Shown piece after piece: positions 32,058-43,779 of a DNA stretch of 60,805 nucleotides. Numbering within the stretch: position 1 is the first letter of the stretch; the number at the start of each line of letters is the position of its first letter. A program made the position numbers and the translations under genes. Source of the DNA: Stentor coeruleus (lineage: Eukaryota; Ciliophora; Heterotrichea; Heterotrichida; Stentoridae); NCBI GenBank assembly GCA_001970955.1, contig MPUH01000364.1, forward strand, positions 1 to 60,805, given 5' to 3'. The notes under the pieces were generated by a model, which saw only the letters and a list, made by a program, of their open reading frames with translations, did not search any database and was not told the DNA's origin.

Positions 32058-32861
32058 TTAACTTGATAGCTTAGCTTTACGTAATGAACTGGGACAAAAA
32101 TCTGCAACATTTCTGATTTTACTAGGCGAAGGTATGATATCATTAAGATTGCATTTCACATGTTTCACTTGTCTTGAAGAATTAAGAGCTCGTTTAGGAT
32201 ACTCTGATTTACACCTGGTTTGAGGAGGTTGAGGATTTACAAACTTTTTCGGCGTGACAAACTCATTTTCTTCTGGAAAATGAACATTTACATATGATTT
32301 TTGAATTTCTGGGATTGAATTTTCTACTCTTGGAGTGGAGTTTGTTGGAGAAATACTAAGATTGCTTTCTAAATCAATATTTGAGACTTTAAAATCGCAG
32401 CTGTTTATGGTTTTATGCGCAGTACTCAGATTTAGTCGATCAGAGTTTTGCAATTTGGCTTTTAAATATGAATTTTCTTCGCTTAAACATATAACTTGAA
32501 CAGTGAGTTCGTTAATTTTTTGTTCATGTAAATGGCAAGCTTTATATAGTTGAACATTGCTTTCAACAGTTTTTTTATCTTTTATAGGGCTTGGGTCAAA
32601 AGTTGTATCTGATGAGGTTTCTCGATATGATGTCTCCAATTTTTGAAGTTTTTCATGGAAAACTTGAATTTCATAGTCTTTGGCCATTAGCTGAGCCATT
32701 AGTTCGCTAACTTTAAGTTCTAATTCGCTTACTCGGTGCATGTAATGATCAGTTGTCCTTTTAAGGGCATTACGCTCAGATTTAAGTTGTCTGAGTTCAA
32801 CTATTTCTTCAACAATCTTGGAATTTTCAGCTTTTTTGGATTCAATTACAATATCAGACAT
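32058..32861 (-). CDS. coiled-coil protein, 267 aa
   Basis: Residues ~1-80 and 100-145 are charged heptad-rich helices (ELRQLKSERNALKRT, YLKAKLQNSDRL). The C-terminal third is Pro/Ser/Lys-rich and unstructured, ending PSSLRKAKLSS. No domain is recognised. It precedes the GBP-like gene by 16 bp on the same strand, but separate transcription is normal in ciliates. The start is preceded by TTTTATAA. Confidence 0.7.
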   Translation of the reverse strand: MSDIVIESKKAENSKIVEEIVELRQLKSERNALKRTTDHYMHRVSELELKVSELMAQLMAKDYEIQVFHEKLQKLETSYRETSSDTTFDPSPIKDKKTVESNVQLYKACHLHEQKINELTVQVICLSEENSYLKAKLQNSDRLNLSTAHKTINSCDFKVSNIDLESNLSISPTNSTPRVENSIPEIQKSYVNVHFPEENEFVTPKKFVNPQPPQTRCKSEYPKRALNSSRQVKHVKCNLNDIIPSPSKIRNVADFCPSSLRKAKLSS

Positions 32862-35246
32862 TTATAAAACAACTTATCGATTCCAGGTCTTTTCATATTT
32901 TCCCCATTTGATATGTAAAAAGCTATAAGATTTAGTTTGTTAATTTGATTGAGTTATACTAGAATGAGTTCAGTTGGATAAAGATTAGGTATAGATAAGC
33001 ATATCTAGGTTAAGAAAAGAAAATATATCTATCATTAATATTTAGACCATTTTGATACTATTCTTTGATATCAAGTAAAAATGCAGTTTTAGTTTTTTTG
33101 TTAAAAAGTTAGACAAATAAGTTTTTTAACCATAGAATATTTGAGTAAATTTGAGTTAAAGATAAAAACATTTTATAAACAAATTTAATTCTTTGAACAC
33201 TATTATGATTAATATCGTAATAAACAATAAATTTTATGTAAATAATTTGATTATGATTTTATCAGCGTAATTTTATTTAGTATATAAATGTAAACTAAAA
33301 GATGAATCAATATAGGCTAAAACATAATTAAAACTAATATCTGCACAAACTTTTTAAAATCATATCTCTAAACGACATAATGGTCCTAAAATTATTTCAA
33401 ATCATTTAAAAAATGCATTTTACAAACAAAAATTGAAAAAGATAGTTTATCATCAAAGGAATTAACTTTTGTAATAAAAATTTTAAGTTTTTATAGAGAA
33501 AATAGCTGGCAAAACTTGCTGTAAAGAATTCAAAAAATTTCGATATAATTTAGGATAGTACTTTTTAATGCTTTGGCTACATTCGAAAAGATTATGATAA
33601 TTTTTCAATGAATTTATTTTATATCTAGCTTTATCCAATAATTATTATTTAATATAACACAAATGTATTAGATTTGATATAAAATTCCAAATGTTTTAAA
33701 TTAATTTTATAACCTAAAAAAGCCTATAAGTTAACTTTAATCCATGAATAATTCATAAAACTACTAATTATCGATTCAAAGTTATACAAAAAATAAAATA
33801 AATTCATATTCCAGCAAGTTTTTACCAATATCTACACTTCATTAACTCGAAAATAATAACAGCAGAAACAATATGATTTCTTATAATATTTAAATTATAA
33901 TATCAAGAAATCTTTCTTTACTAAAATCAAAAAATAAGTCGAAAAACAAAATTTCTATTAAGACCATTTTCATAACCATTACGAAATTAGAAATATTTTT
34001 GGTATAATTTCTAATAAAGTTTTTTCGACTATAAGATAAGTATCAAGCTAAATTTTTAATACAAAAAATCCTATGCAAAATAAGCTAATGGGATAAAACA
34101 TAATATGCCTATATAAAAAGCTTACTAGATTGCTATTAATTTCTATACAATTAAATTGCATATAGAATATGCTTATAATACTCTGTATTCAAATGCTAAT
34201 TGTATTTAGAAACCAAAAGTATTATAAGAAATATATTATTTAAAATTCCTAATCCTTATATAAAACTTAGAATACTAGATAATTTTATATGAAAAAATCT
34301 ATCAATATCTAGTATAGTCGTGAGGATAAAGTATATGATAATGCTTTAGTTTTTTATTCTTGCTTTGGGATTACTAAAAATTACACTAATTATTAGCAAA
34401 ATACATAAAAGTAGTAAACTTAGATTTTAGATTTTCCAGACCTAAAACAAGAAATTATGCTATGTATACATCAAGTTTTGATGATTTTTTTAAATGTAAA
34501 TCCAAATAAACCATTATAAAATATATATTTATATCCTAGCTAGTATAAGAAAATATTAACTAGGTTTATGTATAAGTAATTTTATTTGTTCAGAAATTCA
34601 ATTTATCATTAGAATAATATGTAAAGTATATATTGCTAAGCTTATTGAGACTTCAAAATATTTATCTATAATATTTACATATACAAATCTTAATATCCTT
34701 ATTCAAAGCAACTCATTCTGTTGACAAAAAATATAGCCTGTATTATTTATTATACCTTATTGACATCATAAATATTGTATATTATAAGCTTTATGCACAA
34801 AATAGTATCAGAAAAGCGAGGCAAAAATTCAAATTTATTTCAAGTCCAATTATATATTTTTCAACCTATAAGTTTCTATAAGACTTTCTCTTTGTAAGCA
34901 TCTCAAATACCAAAACTCCTATAAAAAATCTCATATTTTAGCTTCATCCTCTTCCAAGTTANCAAATACCAAAACTCCTATAAAAAATCTCATATTTTAG
35001 CTTCATCCTCTTCCAAGTTAATTACAAAAATTCAGTAATCATTCTTGATATTCAATATACAAATTAAATTCTAATATCCAAACTATCTAATTATCACATC
35101 CCTATAATAATCTCTCTAAAAAGAATGGCTTAAACAAAATGTCCAAAATATAAAACATTGTAAAGTGATTATAAGTATAAGTCAAGTAATTGAAGAAAAT
35201 TGATCCTTTATTACTAGAATTAAATTAATCATATATTTCGAATATA
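32862..35246. other. 2.4-kb AT-rich intergenic region
   Basis: No gene is evident on either strand. It is among the most AT-rich parts of the window. It holds an assembly join at 34962. Confidence 0.6.
34904..35020. repeat. assembly-join duplication around N at 34962
   Basis: Identical 58-bp copies at 34904-34961 and 34963-35020 flank one N in intergenic sequence. Confidence 0.9.
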
Positions 35247-35813
35247 ATGGATATGTTTTTACCATTTCAATCGCCATCAATTATATGGGTACCGTGCATT
35301 CCGGACTACTGTTCAGGAAATTATATTCCTGTTTACAATTTAGCTAATATTCCCCCAGATTTATCAAATAAGATACCAGTTCTTCCTCGTGGCGGTATAA
35401 AAACCAAACCATGGACTCATGAAGAAGATGAAAAACTATTAGGATTAGTTGAAAAGTTTGGGGTAAAAAAGTGGGCTATTATATCAAGCTACTTAAATGA
35501 AGAGTTTTCAAGCAATCGTAAAGGAAAAAACTGCCGCGAACGATGGAATAATCATTTGAATCCAAGTATTAACAAGGGCGAATGGACATATGAAGAAGAT
35601 CTAAAGCTTTTATTAAAGCATAGAGAACTCGGTAGAAAGTGGAGTATGATTTCTAAAGAACTAACTGGAAGAACAGAAAATGCGGTGAAAAATCGTTGGA
35701 ATACATTGATGAAAGGGTTTATGGAGTCTACGCAGACAAGAGGAGGATTTAATGCTGATGTGGCCAGTGACTATTTAATAAATCATTTAAAGACCCTGAT
35801 GTCTTCAGAATGA
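35247..35813 (+). CDS. R2R3-type Myb DNA-binding protein, 188 aa
   Basis: Two Myb repeats: R2 at ~53-105 with Trp56, Trp76 and Trp100 (KPWTHEEDEKLL ... KNCRERWNNHL), and R3 at ~110-158 with Trp113, Trp132 and Trp151 (GEWTYEEDLKLL ... NAVKNRWNTLM). R3 keeps the recognition-helix sequence NAVKNRW typical of c-Myb. R2 has a short insertion after the second helix (EEFSSNRKG). No first repeat. It is a probable sequence-specific transcription factor (MBS-like sites). Stop is TGA, followed after one codon by TAG, the only TGA terminator among well-supported genes here. Confidence 0.92.
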   Translation: MDMFLPFQSPSIIWVPCIPDYCSGNYIPVYNLANIPPDLSNKIPVLPRGGIKTKPWTHEEDEKLLGLVEKFGVKKWAIISSYLNEEFSSNRKGKNCRERWNNHLNPSINKGEWTYEEDLKLLLKHRELGRKWSMISKELTGRTENAVKNRWNTLMKGFMESTQTRGGFNADVASDYLINHLKTLMSSE

Positions 35814-36777
35814 AAATAGAGGCTAAGCTATTTATATAGTTTTTAATTTCTAGAGCCTTTTTTTATCTCCTTCTTTTTAAGCTTATAAACAAAAAATTTT
35901 AAGGTCTCCATCATACTGGAGATATATTCCATGTTTTTAAAGTTGTCTAATTAATTATTTAGTCACTAAAACTGCTACATTTAATCTTGATTTTCTGTGT
36001 TTGTGTTGAAAAATATAACTAGAATGATGATAGACATTTTTAGGTTGTCCTTATAGAAAATCTTTATTTACTTTAAAAGTTTAATTAAAGCAGTTAGATA
36101 AAGTTTTGTTTTAATGAAGAGAAGTAAATCAAGTTCTTTCAATTCTTATTGTTGAATATTAAAATATATTAGCTAAATATTATATTAAATCAAAGATTCA
36201 TTATAAAATATATAATTAAAAGATGTTTATAACTTAAGTCGATGATTTTCTGCATCAAAACTATTAATGAAATCATATGCTATATTTTATTAAAAAGTTA
36301 GTTAGAAAATATATCGTTCGCAGTCGTAAACTCTGTATTAATCAATTATCAGTTGTTTTCTCTTATTATCGATGTTTTCTACGAAGTTTTTTATGATGCT
36401 ATCTACTTTTCTTTTAATTTTATTACTCTTTTTTCCTTATTAAAAAGTTAAATATATGTATTTTTATATATGCTTCTAATATATCATCTTTTTATTTATC
36501 AATTTTACAATAACTACACCTAGGTAACAATGAATTATCAATCAGACAAGGAGCTTTTCATATTTTTTTGATCTTTTGCCTTATAAATTAATCAGCTTTA
36601 ACCTAAAAATTATTGATTTTTCAAGGTTAATAATCTTAAGCATACACTCTTATCAAATAAACAGCATATATCAGAAAAATCTTAAAAAGTTTTACAGCAG
36701 TTGTTAAATTATGCACTTTATAATAAGTATATTAAGTAAATTAAGCCAAACCTAATTTTAGAGTTAGATAAGGTATA
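35814..36777. other. AT-rich spacer
   Basis: 964 bp between the Myb gene and the LC8 gene 3' end; no gene, RNA or repeat recognised. Confidence 0.55.
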
Positions 36778-37110
36778 CTAACCATGCTTAAAAATTAAAA
36801 AACAATGCTGGCTTACCCAGAATTGTATGCAATTTCCAACTTCATAGTTGAAATAAGAGCCAAAGTCCCTTCCAACTATAACATGATAGCATCCTTTGTA
36901 CCTTTCTTCAATAATTCTTTTTATTGTTTCAGCACATTCGTAATAATACTTTTTCTCACCCTTATTGAACATTCTTAGGACTTCCTCACATTGCTCTATA
37001 ACAAAATCTTGCATTTCCTTAGACATGTCTACATAGTCAATGATTGGTGGTCTAAACTCTTCCTTCTTTCCAATAATCGGTGCCGGTTTTTTGTTTATTT
37101 GAGTTGACAT
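36778..37110 (-). CDS. dynein light chain, LC8 (DYNLL) type, 110 aa
   Basis: Residues ~24-110 align with LC8: YVDMSKEMQDFVIEQCEEVL, then CYHVIVGRDFGSYFNYEVGN and the closing strand FLIFKHG. The VGR.FGSY segment forms the partner-binding groove. LC8 is a dimerisation hub of dyneins and many other complexes. The N-terminal ~20 residues (Lys/Pro-rich) are extra compared with the usual 89 aa, and the core is divergent, which suggests one of the several axonemal LC8 paralogues of ciliates. Confidence 0.9.
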   Translation of the reverse strand: MSTQINKKPAPIIGKKEEFRPPIIDYVDMSKEMQDFVIEQCEEVLRMFNKGEKKYYYECAETIKRIIEERYKGCYHVIVGRDFGSYFNYEVGNCIQFWVSQHCFLIFKHG

Positions 37111-37250
37111 TTATATTGAAGATATATGAGTGAATATATATAACTGAACTGAGGGTAGTTGTAAGATTTTAATTAATCAGAATAATAAGTTTGATAAACA
37201 ATTTGAAAGCAAAAAAAACAACTAAATTTCTATAATAATAAAGCTGAATT

Positions 37251-39569
37251 ATGCCTCGAAGTGAGCAACAATACAACCATATCCCATATCAAATGCGTGA
37301 GTATCTCTGTGAGCTATTAAACATAACTATATCATTAGAAAAAATCAAAAATTTCATAACAACAAACTTACCTGAAGATGATCATTCCCCAGAAATGATC
37401 AATCTTAAAAGCAATCATCTTTCTCTCCCAGTTTTTAATTCAACCATATTACACAACTTTCAGCTCTATTCACTTATAGGAAAGCAGCTTGTTGATGAAT
37501 TTGAAGAACATAAACATGATAGAAAGCCTCATGAGACAATAAAATACCCAAGCAACTATGAGCAATTCAAAAAAAGGGCGATGGCTTTAAAAGTTGAACA
37601 AATAATACAAATTAAAGATGTGAGCTTTTGTTCAGGACTTGGATTTTATCTAACTTTAGATGCCCTTGCTCGTCAGGAGTGCTATAAAATATCAATCCCT
37701 GATTCGATTATAGTTGGATTTGGACAGATTTCACCAACAAAGCTTTGGACTGATAAGCACGGGATACTTAAGTCTACAAGTTTGCAATGGGAAAACTTGC
37801 AACATGAGATTGAAATATTGAATAATATTGATAATTCACCAATCTATCCAGTTAGCGTGTTGAAATATGAGTGTTATAATGATGAAGGAATAAAAGTTCG
37901 TAGCGAAGTTATCCTCTTTAGAGCTTATGAATCGCAAGAAATATACTGGAAAATTCATAATTTAAGCTATGGAAATAACTATATTATCGTACAAGATTAT
38001 ATTCGGCCTAAGACAGGTACTGCATCGAAAATCCGTGTTCAATTTACAAACAAAATTGAAAAAGTTTATCGTATACATAATCGTAAGGTAATAAAGCAAA
38101 AAAAAGAAGAAATTGATGAAAAAATGCAAAGTTTTGAAAATAGACATGGACGTGAAAATAGTTTTACCGCAGGGTCTAATATAATAAAACTCAACTTAAC
38201 AGAAAACTCTGAGTTTATAGAAAAATCTGTGCAGATCTGCAATTTTTTCATTGAGATCGCCGACTGTCTAGGCAATGAAGAAATACAAAAATTTGCAAAA
38301 GCTGTTGAGTTTTTTGAGAAAAAAAAATCGAAACTACTGAAAAAACTTGAAATTTTAGATGGGAAATACATAAGAAGGCATCCTACAGGCCTAGTTGTAT
38401 CTCAAGAAGAAAGAACAAAAATGTTTAATAACTTTACAGCAAGATTAACAAACAGTTTTCCTGATGTCTATCTTGTAACAAACACAGCATCACTTGACCC
38501 TATTCTAACACTAATAAAAGTTCTGATGAAAGCTTCAAAAGTTATACTTCCAAAAACTCAAAAAATAACTGAACTTATCATAGATGTTACCGAAGATACA
38601 AAAGGGAATCATTATCTACTAAAAGTTCAAAAAGTATCTATTGAAGAAAAAGGTATAAGTTCAATTCCGAAATGGAAAGAATTTCGGCATATTTCATTAT
38701 TTAGTGCGACCGAAGGGAGCTCAGTGGCAAAAGGTAAGCGGCAACAACTATGCTGTGGTGATTACTGCAATCTTTTAAAAAGAAACGATTTAAAAACAAG
38801 TGAAAAAATCGAATTATTCATAAAAGCAAAACCAGAATACTCATCTGTTCTCTACAAACTATTACGAATACAAAATTTCTTAAACTTAGACTCAGCACAA
38901 ACTTTATTTAACAATGGAAACCGAGCTGGATCACCATTAACTCATAATATGCAATATAAAACAGTTCGAAGAATAATCCTTGAAGACCGAAATGATCCAA
39001 ATTCCCTTAAAAGTGTTATTTCAGCTCTTCCTGAAGAAATATTACAAGAACTTTCAATTTCTACAGTAAAATGCACTGATTCTAAACCTCATGGACTTCA
39101 TAATCTTAATAAAAAACTCTCATGGGAATATGAACTTGTTCCAGTGTGTTCTATGTGCTATAAAATTTATAATTTAAAAGATTCTCAAACACAAACGCCA
39201 AGTGTTGTAAAAGAAAAAAATATTATTGAAAACAAGTTTTGGAAAATTGATGAATTGCGTTATAAATGTAAGTCAAGTCCAAAACTTCCAGGATTTTTTG
39301 TGAATTATGATAAAATGCTTCAAAAACTTCAAGGCTCAGTTAGTAATATTAAAGTTATAAGAGAAAAACTCATGAAATCGAATTTTGTTACTAATAAAGT
39401 TAATTTGATTAGTACTACACCTTCTCTTTGTAGTACACCTAAAAACAAGTCATTTGCTTTTACTAACAAAATATCATCAAGTATAATAAATGGCGTTTGT
39501 GAAAAGTTTGAAGAGTTTAGGGAATCCTTGAAGAAACAGAAAAATGGACTTGGGCAAAAAGTTGTTTAA
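37251..39569 (+). CDS. large protein of unknown function, 772 aa
   Basis: An uninterrupted 772-codon frame with ordinary composition. Possible structural landmarks are a mid-region coiled coil (~305-370), a Cys group CCGDYC (~498) and a later CSMC (~630). The C-terminal 100 residues are basic and low-complexity. No membrane segment or signal peptide. The Cys pairs could form a zinc site but spacing does not fit a family I know. The start lies 140 bp from the divergent LC8 gene. Confidence 0.75.
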   Translation: MPRSEQQYNHIPYQMREYLCELLNITISLEKIKNFITTNLPEDDHSPEMINLKSNHLSLPVFNSTILHNFQLYSLIGKQLVDEFEEHKHDRKPHETIKYPSNYEQFKKRAMALKVEQIIQIKDVSFCSGLGFYLTLDALARQECYKISIPDSIIVGFGQISPTKLWTDKHGILKSTSLQWENLQHEIEILNNIDNSPIYPVSVLKYECYNDEGIKVRSEVILFRAYESQEIYWKIHNLSYGNNYIIVQDYIRPKTGTASKIRVQFTNKIEKVYRIHNRKVIKQKKEEIDEKMQSFENRHGRENSFTAGSNIIKLNLTENSEFIEKSVQICNFFIEIADCLGNEEIQKFAKAVEFFEKKKSKLLKKLEILDGKYIRRHPTGLVVSQEERTKMFNNFTARLTNSFPDVYLVTNTASLDPILTLIKVLMKASKVILPKTQKITELIIDVTEDTKGNHYLLKVQKVSIEEKGISSIPKWKEFRHISLFSATEGSSVAKGKRQQLCCGDYCNLLKRNDLKTSEKIELFIKAKPEYSSVLYKLLRIQNFLNLDSAQTLFNNGNRAGSPLTHNMQYKTVRRIILEDRNDPNSLKSVISALPEEILQELSISTVKCTDSKPHGLHNLNKKLSWEYELVPVCSMCYKIYNLKDSQTQTPSVVKEKNIIENKFWKIDELRYKCKSSPKLPGFFVNYDKMLQKLQGSVSNIKVIREKLMKSNFVTNKVNLISTTPSLCSTPKNKSFAFTNKISSSIINGVCEKFEEFRESLKKQKNGLGQKVV

Positions 39570-40092
39570 AATTTTGTATTGTGAGTTTTAGAATACTTAG
39601 ATAAGTGTTTATATTTTATGAATTTTATTATGATAAACATGATTAGAATTCCTGGATATTTATTTATAAAAGCTTAGATTATATATAAAATATGTTTTGT
39701 ATATCTCTTGAAAAATCAGGTTTTACTAAATTATTTCCCATAGAAAAAAAGTCAAGGGGTGATAAAATAAAGTTCATATCAAGTAAAATTAAGGAAATAA
39801 TATCATAATTGCACAGAGATATTTGTAGTATATGCGTTTTTTTTCCCTCAGAAATATGTCAAAAGATGATTCAAACCTAAGCGAATTTTCTATTTAAATA
39901 GCTTGTCATAGAAAACTAGTTATTTAAAACAAACTTTGAAATGAGTTAGGAAGATTATAAGGATAGTTAAGATATTCTCATCGAACAATTTTGCATCAGA
40001 AAATTATATAATGTAATTTCTAAGATAAGAAAATCCGTAAAGACAAGTTTTAATAAAAGCATAGTATTAATATCATACATAATCTTGGTAGA
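39570..40092. other. AT-rich spacer
   Basis: 523 bp. A short sense-like stretch begins at an ATG near 39857 (MSKDDSNLSEFSI) and is soon broken by stops; not enough to call a gene. Confidence 0.4.
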
Positions 40093-40284
40093 TTACAAGA
40101 TTCTGTTTATTGCAAGAATATTACATTGATCATGGGTCGTCCACGAAAATTTCCCTTCTTTATTCTTCTCTTCCTCAAAGCCGAAATTATATTTTGACTC
40201 TTTTTCTTTGATATCCTCGACTATCTCCTTCTTCATTGCCAAAAGCCAGTCTTCTTCGAATATAATACTATTTAAAGGCTTCAT
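40093..40284 (-). CDS. small hypothetical protein, 63 aa
   Basis: A 63-codon frame from ATG 40284, acidic and Lys-rich (MKKEIVEDIKEKESKYNFGF), without membrane segment. No family. Its isolation and length leave it doubtful, but the composition is protein-like. Confidence 0.4.
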   Translation of the reverse strand: MKPLNSIIFEEDWLLAMKKEIVEDIKEKESKYNFGFEEEKNKEGKFSWTTHDQCNILAINRIL

Positions 40285-41617
40285 TTTCAAAATTATTTAT
40301 GGCTAAGTTTCATTAAAATGTAAAAGAATATTTTTGTTACATAAAAAGCTGTATACTAAATAAGAACTTTAAGCTAAAAATTGTCTTAATTACATTGAAA
40401 GATAGTATTTGTGATAGTCTTAAATTAAATATATGAATTTTTTATTGTATCATTTGGAAATATGATATTTAATATGCGTGATTTAGGAAATAATAGGCCA
40501 GATTATATATTTTTGATAATGGATCTAATTTTTAATCTTGTAGTAAAATAAATGGGAAATATTTTAACAGTGAAATTTTGCATATCGATTTAGTAATAAA
40601 TAACAAAAAATACTTAGTCATGGACTATTGAATAATTCTAGTTAAAGAATAGTTTTCTAGGTTTGCATATATATTTTGTCAGTTAATAATTAGAATTAGT
40701 AATTTTTATAGGCAAATTTTGGTTCAGGCAGAAGGATTTTGTTGATATTCCAATCATTTTCTTAATGAAACATAGTAAAAATTACTCTTAAGTTTGTAAA
40801 ATTGTAATTCCTAGCCGAAAATATAGATTAAATATAATAAATTTCATTAGTTTAGTTTGATTATGAAATCAACTAAAGGGCTAACTTGTATTTCTGATGA
40901 TATAAAAATGGAAAAGCTGAAAAAAGTTTTTTCTTAGTTCAGATACAAAGTGTAGATTTGAAGTTTATGTAATAATTCTGCTAGATTTAGAAAATAAACT
41001 TATGATTTTGTAATCTTTATAAATAAACAGAATTGTTTTCAGAAATTTAATTTTTATTTATTTTCGACACAAATATAAATAACAGGACCCAAACTGCATT
41101 CAAATTATTTACTGGGTAAAACAAATCGGCAGGTTTATAAATTTTACTAAAAATCTTATGAAATCTTGATTATTTATATAAAATAAATTATATTTATATA
41201 ATCTATAATTAACACTTTATATAGTTTATCAACCTTGGGGAATGTTTCAAGTACAAATTTTGCTTATTATAGTATAGAAAAATGAATTTTAACTAGGATT
41301 TTACAATTGGGTGTTGATATTAATTAGGTTTTTTATGTCATTTGTAGCTTTGTATAATAAATTATTAATAATTTCATTAACTAATAACGATAAAGATATG
41401 AAGATCAGCGTAATTACAAGTTTTAGCGATTGTAACAAACAAAAAGTAGTAAGGGTGTTACAAATAGAATCAATATCATAAATCCATAATCAAATCATTT
41501 TTTAATTCATCATGAATAATTCCTAACATACTTGATTAAATTCTAAAATAGATATATTTTATAAATATCTGAAGAAAAAAATATCAACATAAAAAGGTGA
41601 AAACTTAAATCTAATGC
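40285..41617. other. AT-rich intergenic region
   Basis: 1.3 kb without an intact gene. At 40863 an ATG opens 24 codons (ISDDIKMEKLKKVFS) that faintly recall the linker and first helix of calmodulin-domain kinases, then TAG. Too short to claim. Confidence 0.4.
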
Positions 41618-42397
41618 TTACATAAGTTCTAAAGCTTGGTCAAAACATGCTATATCGTTTGTTTGGAATATGCACTCGCCTTGAAGATATACCTGCAATA
41701 GAGGAGTAATCCCATTTGATAAATGTTGATATCTAAGACAATCTATAAACCCAATATTTGCTTGATTGCTAACAATTTTTTCAACCCAAGTTGTTAAAAA
41801 CAGATCATCATCAGGTCTCCATAGTACAACCATACTATTATTCTTAACAAACTCCTTTAGCATCCCTTCATCCAAAATCTCAACAAATCCTTCAAATATA
41901 TCATTATGGCTAACATAATTCTGATAAGGATCAACTAAAGGGGCAACATTTGAATTCTTAGTCTGCATCATTCCATTAATAAAAGGCATAATAGATTGGC
42001 CAAAAGGTGTCGATAAAATTTCTTCCGATAAGTTCCGAACTTCTTCAGGGGTATTAAAGCCTAATAAAAACATAGAACATTCACTAGTAAAATGATTGCA
42101 ATTATGATATAGTAAATGATAAGCTTCTAAAGTATATTTTGGGGTAATTTCTTGTAAAAAGGCTTCAAATTCATATTGAGTTTTGTGAGTAATTCCTAAA
42201 GCTATGGTCTTTGTTGGTATGCCACTTAAAAATGCACCTGCTGGTTGTCTGCATATACCACCACCATAAAAATATTCTATATCGTTAATGACAATACCAG
42301 AATGCCAAATACCTTCAAGAAATTTTCCTAAAAGTGAAAGACTCATTGTTCTTGCTAGACCTCCAGAAATATCGTATAATCTTAAGTCTACTTGCAT
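41618..42397 (-). CDS. PPPDE (DeSI-type) thiol isopeptidase, 259 aa
   Basis: Residues 1-120 form a PPPDE domain: the catalytic His32 is in GIWHSGI and Cys100 in YHNCNHFT, with YFYGGGIC between. These match desumoylating isopeptidases DeSI-1/PPPDE2, which remove SUMO or ubiquitin-like modifiers. The C-terminal ~100 residues look like a thioredoxin-like fold (MVVLWRPDDD ... IGFIDCLRY), lacking the CxxC redox pair; some plant and protist PPPDE proteins carry such an extension. Both catalytic residues are present, so it is probably active. Confidence 0.85.
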   Translation of the reverse strand: MQVDLRLYDISGGLARTMSLSLLGKFLEGIWHSGIVINDIEYFYGGGICRQPAGAFLSGIPTKTIALGITHKTQYEFEAFLQEITPKYTLEAYHLLYHNCNHFTSECSMFLLGFNTPEEVRNLSEEILSTPFGQSIMPFINGMMQTKNSNVAPLVDPYQNYVSHNDIFEGFVEILDEGMLKEFVKNNSMVVLWRPDDDLFLTTWVEKIVSNQANIGFIDCLRYQHLSNGITPLLQVYLQGECIFQTNDIACFDQALELM

Positions 42398-42582
42398 AAT
42401 ATTTTATGTAATTTAAAGATATAATAATTATAGATATATTAATATAGTAGGCTTTTTAAGAAATTGGATTATAAATCTCATTCTACCAAGCATTCATTCA
42501 ATCTTCAACAAAGACCTTAATTTTAAAATATAAACTTTTCATACAATCTCAAATAAACTAATTCTCCTAATATAACTAATAA

Positions 42583-43779
42583 ATGAGAGGAATTTCAATA
42601 ATCAACAACCATCTCTCTTCATCAAGAGAAGTTTGTATCGTAGCAGCAGGTAGGTCACCCCTCTGTCCCTACAAAGGAGATTTATCAGGTTACACTGCAA
42701 CAGATTTAGCAGCTTTAACCCTAAAGCAAACAATGCTAAAACATAATATCGACCCTCAAACAATTCAAGAGTTCTATCTAGGAAATGTTTACCCTGCAGG
42801 TCTTGGTCAATCTCCAGCAAAGCAAGTAGCAATAAAAGCTGGTCTTTTAAACTCAGCAGTTTGTAGCAATGTTAACAAAGTTTGTAGTTCAGGTATGTTA
42901 GCAATAATAGCAGGTTATATGAGTATAAAACAAGGTATTGAAGATGTTGTTGCTGCTGGTGGTGTTGATATTATGTCAAATATCCCTCATTACTTACCTC
43001 GTAATAGTACAACAAAAGGAGATTCAGAGCTTATTGATGGTATGGTTAAAGATGGACTTTGGGATGCAAGATACAATATTCATATGGGTGAATGTGCTGA
43101 AAGATGTGCAGATAAATATCAGATAAATCGTGAAGAAATGGATACGTTTTCTGAAAATAGTCAGACTAAATCAGCGAATGCATGGAAAAATGGGAAATTC
43201 AATGCAGAAGTTATACCTGTTCCCCATCCAAAGAAAAGCGAGATGATTGCTAAAGATGTTATTAAAGGTCCTGGACAAAACTATGCGAAAATGCGCACAG
43301 CTTTTAGGAAAGAAAATGGGAAAATCACTCCTGGAAATGCTTCACCTTTAACTGATGGAGCTGCTATGGTTGTTCTTGCTTCTAGAGCTAAAGCTCAAGA
43401 AATGGGTTGGAAAGTATTAGGGACAATTACATCTTTTGCCCATGCTGAGCAGAATAATATTGAATTTACTACAAGTCCTAATTTAGCTGTAAGGAAAGCA
43501 TTAGAAAGAGCTGGATTAGAGCTTAACCAAGTGGATTTTTTTGAACTTAATGAAGCTTTTTCTGTTGTGGGTATTGTGAATACTAGGCTACTTGGAATTA
43601 ATCCAGAAAAAGTTAATGTTTATGGAGGGGCTGTTGCTCTTGGACACCCTCTTGGATGCTCTGGGGCTAGAATTGTTGTAACTTTGCTTAGTGTACTCAA
43701 TCAGGAAAAGGGAAGAGTTGGAGCGGCTGGAATATGCAATGGTGGAGGAGGAGCTTCAGCTTTAGTAATTAGGGTTTAA
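42583..43779 (+). CDS. acetyl-CoA acetyltransferase (thiolase), 398 aa
   Basis: Full-length type II thiolase. Nucleophile Cys101 in NKVCSSGM; NEAF near 328; catalytic His in GGAVALGHPLGCSGAR (~350); second Cys in ICNGGGGAS (~385). It condenses two acetyl-CoA to acetoacetyl-CoA or cleaves the reverse, in the mevalonate, ketone-body or fatty-acid pathways. The N-terminal ~12 residues precede the first strand and could be a weak mitochondrial presequence (MRGISIINNHLSSSRE). No peroxisomal SKL at the C-terminus. The 5' flank is C-rich and G-poor, the 3' flank G-rich. Confidence 0.95.
   Translation: MRGISIINNHLSSSREVCIVAAGRSPLCPYKGDLSGYTATDLAALTLKQTMLKHNIDPQTIQEFYLGNVYPAGLGQSPAKQVAIKAGLLNSAVCSNVNKVCSSGMLAIIAGYMSIKQGIEDVVAAGGVDIMSNIPHYLPRNSTTKGDSELIDGMVKDGLWDARYNIHMGECAERCADKYQINREEMDTFSENSQTKSANAWKNGKFNAEVIPVPHPKKSEMIAKDVIKGPGQNYAKMRTAFRKENGKITPGNASPLTDGAAMVVLASRAKAQEMGWKVLGTITSFAHAEQNNIEFTTSPNLAVRKALERAGLELNQVDFFELNEAFSVVGIVNTRLLGINPEKVNVYGGAVALGHPLGCSGARIVVTLLSVLNQEKGRVGAAGICNGGGGASALVIRV

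Noticed and set aside
35811..35819. TGA as Trp (as in Blepharisma), since the Myb gene has TGA followed by AAA TAG.
   Set aside because: No other gene is interrupted by TGA and Trp is TGG at all conserved positions. The TGA fits an ordinary stop at the end of the protein.
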